Notes under the pieces: model-generated
Seen by the model: only the letters and a program-made list of their open reading frames with translations
The model's database searches: none
Told to the model about the DNA's origin: nothing
Shown: positions 1-5,118 of the stretch, one piece after another
Layout of the letters: each line of letters begins with the position of its first letter
Numbering within the stretch: position 1 is the stretch's first letter
Program-made: the position numbers and the translations under genes
Assembly: GCA_937965925.1 (NCBI GenBank)
Contig: CALCME010000054.1
Location: forward strand, 1 to 5,130
Direction of reading: 5' to 3'
Source: Candidatus Absconditabacterales bacterium
GTDB taxonomy: Bacteria; Patescibacteriota; Gracilibacteria; Absconditabacterales; Absconditicoccaceae
DNA length: 5,130 nucleotides

Positions 1-526
1 TCAGGATTGTGAAGTGACTTTACATATGTTTTCAACTACAAAAAGAGCTACAAAAGTCATAAGGAAATAGAATAGTATAGCTATGTACAAATCCATTCAA
101 GTGATTTTTCATATGAAGAATGCTCACACACCCCAAAATCATAAAGAGAGAAAAAGCGACATAAATATACCGTATCTGGCAGTCATAATAAATCATGTCC
201 CAAAAACAATTTCTGCTAGTAATCAATTTCATGCAATGATTTTAGAAAGAAGATACTCATGATAGAATTGGCAAGATTAGTTAAAATAAAATACAATAAT
301 TAACATCAGAAAAGATTGTATTGACATTTTTAATTTTAAGCCTAAAACTAAAACATAAAGTATTTAACTCATCATCAATGTCATTTCTATGTCAGAAAAA
401 ATAACAATCACATCTGAGAATAATCTAACCAAAAGAAAAATAATATGAAAATGAGAAATTGAGATATTTGAGGGAGATTATTCTTGACATATAAGTTTTA
501 ACTTACATGTTTGAGAGAAAAATATA
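1..526. other. AT-rich region with no defensible gene
   Basis: This stretch holds only short, mutually contradictory reading frames under code 25. On the minus strand, 20-232 encodes 70 residues rich in aromatic and hydrophobic residues. On the plus strand, 83-265 encodes 60 residues beginning MYKSIQVIFH. The two overlap almost fully, so at most one can be real, and neither has a Shine-Dalgarno sequence or a family I recognise. All three plus frames are open from position 1 to about 62-75, so the tail of a gene entering from the left is possible but its frame cannot be chosen. Two TTGACA hexamers occur (321-326 and 484-489), but neither has a good -10 at the right spacing. Positions 266-526 look non-coding, with frequent TAA and TAG on both strands. 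Confidence 0.4.
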
Positions 527-706
527 ATGCATACATTAGCTACTGATGAATTTGATACTCCCGATCAAGTTAAACAAGATTTACAGACACAATTAGATGA
601 GTTGACAGAAAAAACTGATGAAAAATTAAGTGCACTTATTGATGCAATGAGTCTTACAGATGAATTAATTATCAAAGCTGCTTGAACGAAAATCAATAAA
701 AATTAA
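527..706 (+). CDS. Small acidic helical protein, function unknown
   Basis: ATG to TAA gives 59 residues in code 25. The protein starts MHTLATDEFDTPDQVKQDLQ and is dominated by Asp, Glu, Lys, Leu and Thr, with hydrophobic residues spaced as in an amphipathic helix or short coiled coil through residues 15-52. It has no membrane segment or signal peptide, so a cytoplasmic location is likely. One TGA at codon 53 is read as Gly. If it were a stop, the protein would be 52 residues. The gene converges on truB with only 25 bases between stop codons and no convincing terminator. A purine stretch (GAGAGAAAA) sits just before the start, but no real Shine-Dalgarno sequence. I do not recognise the family. 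The protein-like composition and the end placed just before truB support a real gene, but chance is not excluded at this length. Confidence 0.45.
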
Positions 707-731
707 CAAGCCCATCTTCAATAGAAGTTGA

Positions 732-1361
732 TTACAACTCCCACTTCCCCACTTTCGTCCTCCTCAACCCCGTCAATATTCCACCAACTCAAAACTGCTC
801 TCCTATCCAGTGAGCGATACTCCTTATATAGGTACCAGATCACACATGGAGTCTTATCTTACATACGGGAAACTCATATTCTAGTATTTCAAAATCTAGC
901 AACTCCATATCTGTATCAACAAAGATTGGATTTCACTCTCTTGCGTACTCATAGAGTTTTTTTCATTTCACTTTCTTTGCAGAAAATGGAGTGAGTGGTC
1001 GTTGGGATACTCACAATTTATTGAGTAATTTTTTTTCTATATCACCACGAGAAGGAATTTGTAATTCTCCACTTTCAATTTTTCATGTTAGGTCTAATTG
1101 CTCTATATACTTCCAGTAATCAGTATCCCAAGTATCACTCTTTTGTGAAAAATCGATCGTCGCTATATACTCTTTATCTAGTCATACAAATTCTTTCAGA
1201 CGTTTTGTGTCCTTCCCTATAGCAATAATCATCAATCATGTCGCAAGTGGATCCAGTGTTCATGCATGACCAATCTTCGTCTTCCTCGGACAGAGTTTTT
1301 TGATTTTTCTGATCAGATCAAAACTCGTAAATCAGGTCGGCTTATCTATCAGTAAGAACAT
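732..1361 (-). CDS. truB: tRNA pseudouridine(55) synthase TruB, short form without PUA domain
   Basis: TruB converts uridine 55 in the T-loop of tRNAs to pseudouridine. The frame runs ATG to TAA, 209 residues, with about ten TGA codons read as Gly. The signatures appear in family order: DKPTGFTSFDLIRKIKK at residues 6-22, the catalytic block KIGHAGTLDPLATG at 29-42 with nucleophile Asp37, SDTWDTD at 75-81, RPLTPFSAKKVKGKKLYEYA at 121-140, and SGTYIRSIA at 175-183. Gly34 and Gly42 in the catalytic block are both TGA-encoded. Bacterial TruB proteins are commonly around 300 residues with a C-terminal RNA-binding domain. Here the chain ends soon after the catalytic fold (GLRRTKVGKWEL), so that domain is absent. 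No Shine-Dalgarno sequence is visible; the start was chosen because the conserved N-terminus begins there. It is the last gene of the minus-strand cluster, 105 bases after the DivIC-like gene. Confidence 0.95.
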
Positions 1362-1385
1362 TTTGTTAGAAGTTAGCTAAATTAA

Positions 1386-1405
1386 TTAGACTAGTTAGAC
1401 TAGTT
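1386..1405. repeat. Two copies of a 9-bp tandem unit upstream of truB
   Basis: TTAGACTAG occurs twice in direct succession (1386-1394 and 1395-1403), followed by a partial third copy. It lies in the truB leader, 25 bases or more before the ATG. Similar TTAG-rich sequence continues on both sides, and the whole gap is built from TAATT and CTAG words. Confidence 0.7.
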
Positions 1406-1430
1406 GGATAAATTAGAAGATTTCATATTA

Positions 1431-1456
1431 CTAATTCATCTAATTCATCTAATTCA
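1431..1456. repeat. Three tandem copies of a 9-bp CTAATTCAT unit
   Basis: CTAATTCAT occurs at 1431-1439 and 1440-1448, then CTAATTCA at 1449-1456 followed by ACAC. It lies between the DivIC-like stop and the truB start. The unit closely resembles the TAATTCACAC unit of the long array at 4261-4500, but with a 9-bp instead of a 10-bp period. No function is evident from the sequence alone. Confidence 0.85.
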
Positions 1457-1466
1457 ACACATCTAC

Positions 1467-1922
1467 TTACTCTAACAATCATATCTCTTTCAATGCAGTC
1501 AACTTATCGTTGATAAAGTAATGTCGTGATTCTTGTGGAGAAGTAATTTTAATGAAATCATCTTCTTCTTGTTGCATTGAAAGAATGTCATCAGGAGACG
1601 AAGCAGCCTCATCGACCACTACCTTCTGAGTTGGTTTTCTGGACTTTAGTCTCACTACTCGTTCTCACGCATAGAGCGTTCCATGCTCATGTCATAGATA
1701 GAAAGGTGCCCAGTCTGTTTCTAGAAAAGGTTTCTCATAGTATTTAGTGAAATTTATCTCATCTTGCACTTCAACAATATTCTCTTTGATGATTGCAATA
1801 TTTGTCACCATGTTCTGTCCATTTAAGTAAGCTCTCACTGCTTGAATAGCAAAATACAACGTCACAAAAAATATGATGTATCTCCAATATAACGTATTTC
1901 TCAAAAACTGATGATAGCGCAC
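1467..1922 (-). CDS. DivIC/FtsB-like septum-formation-initiator-type membrane protein
   Basis: Proteins of this type are small bitopic division proteins that pair by coiled coils with other divisome subunits at the septum. The frame gives 151 residues with TGA-encoded Gly at 77, 86 and 148. A basic N-terminus (RYHQFLRNTLYWR) precedes one membrane segment at about residues 15-33. A helical, coiled-coil-like stretch covers about 38-60. Next comes a short compact block, HEHGTLYAGERVVRLK at 78-93, comparable to the LGxVxPGE-type motif that ends DivIC/FtsB domains. Residues 94-151 form an acidic, probably flexible tail beyond the usual length. The start is GTG at 1922 with no Shine-Dalgarno sequence. 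The frame stays open upstream to a TAG at 1974-1976 and encodes plausible residues (LGFRRKHV), so the true start may lie further out at a non-standard codon. The family call rests on architecture and one motif and is moderate. Confidence 0.6.
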
Positions 1923-1987
1923 GTGTTTACGTCTAAATCATAAAATTTTGTAGAGTTCTCTGTTTATTTTAGTCTAAACTAACGAGG

Positions 1988-2010
1988 TAGTGTTCATTTT
2001 ATATACACTA
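1988..2010 (-). other. Inverted repeat between obg and the DivIC-like gene
   Basis: TAGTGT (1988-1993) and ACACTA (2005-2010) are perfect 6-bp arms around an 11-base AT-rich loop. The stem can be lengthened by G-T wobbles. It lies about 65 bases before the GTG start of the DivIC-like gene. No run of T follows in either direction, so it is not a classical terminator. It could be an operator or an RNA hairpin in the leader, or chance. Confidence 0.3.
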
Positions 2011-2040
2011 TTACGTATCTAACTTCTCTAAAGATTTTCA

Positions 2041-2078
2041 TCTCGAGCGAAATGGAGTGAAACGAAATGAAGTTGAGA
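2041..2078. repeat. Short intergenic element: direct repeats framed by an inverted repeat
   Basis: CGAAATGGAGT (2048-2058) and CGAAATGAAGT (2063-2073) are 11-bp direct repeats at 15-bp spacing, differing at one base. They are framed by TCTCGA (2041-2046) and TTGAGA (2073-2078), which pair over six positions with one G-T wobble. Flanking AAGAT and ATCTT can extend the stem after a bulge. The element occupies the gap after the obg stop. The build resembles small dispersed intergenic palindromes, but only one copy is present in this window. Confidence 0.4.
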
Positions 2079-2138
2079 GATCTTAATGAGAGAGAGTGTG
2101 TTTGTGATTATTTTCTTCATCATAATTTTCTAGTTTAC

Positions 2139-3635
2139 CTACTCCCGCATAATATATCTATCTTCTACTCATGCATATGGTGATACAATCTTAAGTATAT
2201 CACCATTCTTTGCCCCAAACTGATCAAATCGATGCAAGAGTCATTTTTGTTCTAATTGTCTTCGGAATCGCATTTCTGCTTCATCTTTTCATCGAGGAAT
2301 CACAAAGCTCAGATATGCGACTTCTGGATGATCAATTTCCCATACCTTCACCTTCTGAGATCATTCTTCTCATATATATCACTCTTGTATCAAAAATCAA
2401 CGATCGTGTTCTGTTATATCTACAATCGTCTTCACTACTGTATCGTCTATTTCATGACTTTCATACGTGATTCCTGTCTTTATTACTGAGATCAATGGCA
2501 TCAACGCATCCAAAAATTCGTTCTTTCACGATCAGGTTGCTGCTGATAGTACATGAGTATATGTGCGAACAAGTTCCGAAGAGATCTCAAATCCACGATC
2601 AGCTATCTGTTGTTTCGCTGAGTTTACTCGTCATTCAAGAAGTTCTTCAATTATTTCATCATCAGCAATCAGATCAGATTTATTTAGAGCCCAGCAGATC
2701 GACTTTTGGATAATTGGGTCTTCAGACGCTCCAGGAGTAGTATCGTGCACGAGCAAGCTACATTGTGAAGCATCACAGGTGAGTGTAATTGAATGAGAGC
2801 GTTCATTCTCTTCTCACTGAGAGATATATGTTTTTATATAGTTTAGGAGTTCATCAAAGATCAGTCCAAACTCTTCTCGTCAAGACTCATACCTGTGAGC
2901 ATCCAGAACAAAAACAATAACCCTGCTCTTCAAGATATGTCTAAGAAATGCATTACCTAGTCCTTTTCATGTATGTGCTCACGTAATTAATCCAGGAATA
3001 TCTATCATAGAAAAACTACTCCCTTTGTGAGTGATGATTCCAAGATTTGGAACAAGTGTGGTAAAGTGATACTCAGCAGTTTTTGCCTTTACATTACTCA
3101 TGATATTGATCAGAGATGACTTTCATACACTTGGCGTTCACACAAGAGCAACATCTGCAAGCATTTGTAGCTCAAAAATCACCTTCAATGAGTTTCATGG
3201 TTCACCTAGCAGACAAATATGAGGGAACTGATTTGTAGATGAGGTAAAATGCATATTTCAGAGTCATCATCTTCATCACGCAGCTAAGATTATCTCTTGG
3301 TCGTGTTCTGTAATATGAGCGATCAACGTCTCGTCTTCAGCATTTTTTATGAGCGTTCATAGTGGTACCAACAAGATGATATCCTCAGCGTTTTTACCAT
3401 ATTTTTGTTGTCATTGACCTGGTTCTCCATCTTTCGCTTGATAGATTACATTATATCTATATGACATCAATGTTCGCTCATTTGATGATCCACGAACAAT
3501 AATAGATCATCATTTTCCTCCATCTCATCCAGAAGGTCATCAAAATGGGACGTGCTTTTCACGTCTTCACGTAATCACCCCATCACCACCGGTTCAAGAG
3601 GATACGTTGATCTTCACTTCATCGAAAAATTTCAT
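2139..3635 (-). CDS. obg: Obg family GTPase (ribosome assembly)
   Basis: Obg is an essential GTPase that binds the large ribosomal subunit during assembly and is linked to stress and cell-cycle control. The frame runs ATG to TAG, 498 residues, with about 31 TGA codons read as Gly. Residues 1-158 are the glycine-rich Obg fold (PFGGPSGGDGGKGGSIIVRG and AAGGRGGLGN at 119-127). The GTPase domain follows with G1 GTPSVGKS at 166-173, G2 in HFTTLVPNLG at 190-199, G3 DIPG at 212-215, G4 NKSD at 318-321 and G5 SAA at 364-366. A C-terminal domain of the OCT type follows, ending in LLHRFDQFGAKNGDILKIV. Both P-loop glycines (166 and 171) and all five glycines of GGRGGLG are TGA-encoded. About 75 residues separate the VLD strand from NKSD, roughly 30 more than usual, so residues about 275-312 are an insertion. 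It heads the minus-strand cluster and diverges from rlmH. A weak AGG lies just before the ATG. Confidence 0.97.
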
Positions 3636-3657
3636 GCACCTAGTCAAGCAGTAAAAT

Positions 3658-3677
3658 CTATCAGGGCAACCCGATAG
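3658..3677 (-). promoter_or_regulatory. Hairpin in the obg leader
   Basis: CTATC-A-GGG, loop CAA, then CCC-GATAG form an 8-bp stem with one bulged A. On the minus strand it would sit in the obg 5' leader, ending 22 bases before the ATG. It is the most GC-rich and stable-looking structure in this divergent gap. No T-run follows, so it is not a terminator. It could modulate obg mRNA stability or translation, or act as an operator between the divergent genes. This role is inferred. Confidence 0.4.
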
Positions 3678-3698
3678 CTACAATATACAATACTCCCT

Positions 3699-3726
3699 AG
3701 TATACCTATTTACTCATCTTCTTCAA
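3699..3726 (-). promoter_or_regulatory. Probable sigma-70-type promoter for obg
   Basis: On the minus strand, TTGAAG (3726-3721) and TATACT (3704-3699) are separated by 16 bases, matching 4 of 6 and 5 of 6 consensus bases. Transcription would begin near 3692, giving a leader of about 57 bases that contains the hairpin at 3658-3677. The -35 lies within 15 bases of the rlmH ATG, so expression of the two divergent genes may be coupled. I could not find an equally good promoter for rlmH. Confidence 0.4.
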
Positions 3727-3733
3727 AGCAATC

Positions 3734-4204
3734 ATGAACATTACTCTCATTCATATCTCTGACTCAGATAAACACTTCGCAGATGCAAACCAAGAATACA
3801 CCAAAAGAATGTGAACTTCTTGTACGATTATAACCATAAAGCCAGTAAAACACGGAACGAGAGATCAAATCATCATGAAAGAAACTGAATTAGTTATCAA
3901 GAAACTAGAAACTAGAAACAAGAAGAACAAACATTGAGATCTTTCACTTTTTCTTCTTTCCATAGAATGAAAATCATATACAACAGAGCAACTTTCTAGA
4001 TTACTCCCTCCTTGATCATCTAGTATATTTTTGATCTGATGACCCTATGGATTCGACGAAAAGATGCTTACCTCATCATTTCCAAACATAAAAAAAATCT
4101 GCTTCTGAAAGCAAACTATGCCACACGGATTGGCCAAACTTGTTCTCTTAGAACAGATCTACAGATGTTGAACTCTCCAGTCTGGTAAGACGTATCATTA
4201 TTAA
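3734..4204 (+). CDS. rlmH: 23S rRNA (pseudouridine(1915)-N3)-methyltransferase RlmH
   Basis: RlmH is a SPOUT-class enzyme that uses S-adenosylmethionine to methylate pseudouridine 1915 in helix 69 of 23S rRNA, acting on assembled ribosomes. The frame runs ATG to TAA, 156 residues, the usual length. At the C-terminal trefoil knot, FLIGGPYGF (99-107) is the cofactor-binding loop. The family's final block is also clear: TMPHGLAKLVLLEQIYRC at 128-145 and the terminal GKTYHY. Gly102 and Gly103 in the cofactor loop are both TGA-encoded, along with about six other glycines. The mid-protein sequence LSIEGKSYTTEQLSRLL (75-91) replaces the more usual LDxRGK-type stretch. Residues 56-67 are Lys/Asn-rich and coincide with a 7-bp DNA repeat. 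It diverges from obg, which fits a shared role in large-subunit maturation. No Shine-Dalgarno sequence is evident. Confidence 0.96.
3900..3920 (+). repeat. Three 7-bp tandem units inside rlmH
   Basis: AGAAACT, AGAAACT and AGAAACA follow each other directly within the rlmH coding sequence. Because 7 is not a multiple of 3, the three copies are read in all three frames and together give KLETRN with flanking lysines. The segment lies in a variable charged stretch before the conserved knot. Confidence 0.7.
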
Positions 4205-4260
4205 TCGAAGAGATTAGCTACTTTTCGTGTCTTGATATCTTTTTTATGTGCAACATCTTG

Positions 4261-4500
4261 TTAATCCCACTAATTTCCACTAATTCCTACTAATTTCTAC
4301 TAATTCACACTAATTCCTACTAATTCCTACTAATTTCTACTAATTCACACTAATTCCTACTAATTTCTACTAATTTCTACTAATTTCCACTAATTCCTAC
4401 TAATTTCTACTAATTCACACTAATTCACACTAATTCCTACTAATTTCTACTAATTCACACTAATTCCTACTAATTTCCACTAATTTCCACTAATTTCTAC
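4261..4500. repeat. G-free array of 24 ten-bp units, TAATTNNNAC
   Basis: After one imperfect leading copy (TTAATCCCAC), 23 uninterrupted 10-bp units run from 4271 to 4500. Four variants occur: A=TAATTTCCAC (4 copies), B=TAATTCCTAC (7), C=TAATTTCTAC (7) and D=TAATTCACAC (5). Their order is ABCDBBCDBCCABCDDBCDBAAC. No G occurs on the plus strand from 4261 to 4521. The array is non-coding, because TAA or TAG recurs in every frame on both strands. It fills nearly the whole gap between the convergent stops of rlmH and the membrane-protein gene, ending four bases from the latter's TAG. AATT recurs once per 10 bp, close to the helical repeat, so curvature is possible. A G-poor, pyrimidine-rich rlmH transcript through it could also suit Rho loading. 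Both roles are inferred. It is not a CRISPR array, since there are no spacers. Confidence 0.97.
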
Positions 4501-4504
4501 CAAA

Positions 4505-4879
4505 CTAACTCAAACTCTCATGAATATCTTCTAGGATCTCCTTACTCCCTCTTTGATGACGATGTGGATCATCATTGTGATCTTCAGGTAGTTCATCTTC
4601 ACACGCTTTCAATTTCATCTCATAGTCCAATACTTGAGCAAGATGTCTTTTCATAAGAGAAGTCTTTAATTCATCATCCATACGAGATGACGCTATGATA
4701 TCATAACGCTCTTTGAGCATATTCATCGACTCATGTGTCTGATTAAGATCGCTACACAGGGCAAATCACTGAGCACGATAAAACAGAACCCGTTGTGCAG
4801 ACAAAAAATACGTACTTCATATAATGAAGAGGATAACACTTACAGAGGCGAGATCGGTGACAAGACGTCTAAGGATCAT
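4505..4879 (-). CDS. Single-pass membrane protein of unknown function with two cysteines
   Basis: In code 25 the frame runs ATG to TAG, 124 residues, with TGA-encoded Gly at 21 and 38. The N-terminus MILRRLVTDL is followed by a hydrophobic segment at about residues 11-27 (ASVSVILFIIGSTYFLS). Two arginines before it favour an N-in topology, with residues 28-124 outside. The remainder is strongly helical and charged (MNMLKERYDIIASSRMDDEL at 52-71), then an acidic and His-rich stretch (ELPEDHNDDPHRHQR at 96-110) and an amphipathic tail. Cys42 and Cys93 are the only cysteines and both lie in the predicted exterior part, so a disulfide is possible. I do not recognise a family. No Shine-Dalgarno sequence precedes the ATG. 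An in-frame TAA lies 18 bases upstream, so this ATG is the first usable start. A likely promoter lies at 5090-5118. It converges on rlmH across the repeat array. Confidence 0.7.
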
Positions 4880-5089
4880 ATGTTTATGTTTTTGTTAGTA
4901 AATTGGTTTTTTATACGGTGGACACTCAGTATCCAAAGGAGGTACGTTTAGTTTTTTTATCTCATTTGGCATACATACACAGTCACTTACATAGGCAACG
5001 AAGTATCTGCATTACTCATCGACGAAAACATAATAATTCTTTTTTTTTTAAATTCCTGTTTTTTACTTCTTTTTCACAAGAACAACAAT
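4880..5089 (-). other. Probable long 5' leader of the membrane-protein gene
   Basis: If transcription starts near 5083 from the promoter at 5090-5118, about 200 bases precede the ATG at 4879. The stretch holds minus-strand micro-ORFs: 14 codons beginning MFSSMSNADT (start at 5028), and 25 codons beginning MPNEIKKLNV that end 18 bases before the membrane-protein ATG and in its frame. A longer minus frame is open from the window edge and also overlaps the promoter, so it is probably chance. A run of ten T on the plus strand lies at 5040-5049. AAAGGAGG occurs on the plus strand at 4935-4942, but no ATG, GTG or TTG follows at a usable distance. I recognise no riboswitch. Confidence 0.35.
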
Positions 5090-5118
5090 ATTATACATAT
5101 TATAAACGTATATGTCAA
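5090..5118 (-). promoter_or_regulatory. Perfect consensus sigma-70-type promoter
   Basis: On the minus strand TTGACA (5118-5113) and TATAAT (5095-5090) are separated by exactly 17 bases, with every consensus base matched. A start near 5083 would transcribe leftward toward the membrane-protein gene at 4879. AT-rich DNA makes TATAAT common, but the combination with TTGACA at ideal spacing is unlikely to be chance. Confidence 0.65.

Noticed and set aside
20..232. Minus-strand 70-codon hydrophobic ORF, extended by reading TGA as Gly
   Set aside because: It overlaps an equally open plus-strand ORF (83-265), lacks a ribosome-binding site, and its scattered aromatic content looks like chance in AT-rich DNA. 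It remains undecided, not disproved.
484..489. TTGACA upstream of the small acidic ORF as its promoter
   Set aside because: No -10-like hexamer lies 15-18 bases downstream. The TATAAT nearby overlaps the ATG itself at far too great a spacing.
711..740. Terminator between the small ORF and truB
   Set aside because: Only 4-5 bp stems (CTTC/GAAG and AGTTG/CAACT) with no adjacent T-run are present.
728..994. Plus-strand ORF rich in Ser, Thr and Leu
   Set aside because: It is antisense to truB, whose full set of family motifs fixes the minus strand as coding. It starts at a TTG overlapping the truB stop.
2028..2123. Minus-strand 31-codon ORF MMKKIITNTL after obg
   Set aside because: It is too short to judge, lacks a ribosome-binding site at the right distance, and runs through the repeat element at 2041-2078.
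2210..2796. Four overlapping plus-strand ORFs
   Set aside because: All are antisense to the G-domain and C-terminal part of obg, have no family features, and overlap each other in different frames.
4261..4500. CRISPR array
   Set aside because: The units are 10 bp and abut directly, with no unique spacers and no cas genes.
4935..4942. Perfect Shine-Dalgarno AAAGGAGG on the plus strand
   Set aside because: No ATG, GTG or TTG lies within the normal distance, and a TAG follows at once.
4733..4951. Plus-strand ORF of 72 codons
   Set aside because: It overlaps the membrane-protein gene antisense for most of its length. The minus frame has a clear membrane segment and a consensus promoter, and this one has neither.
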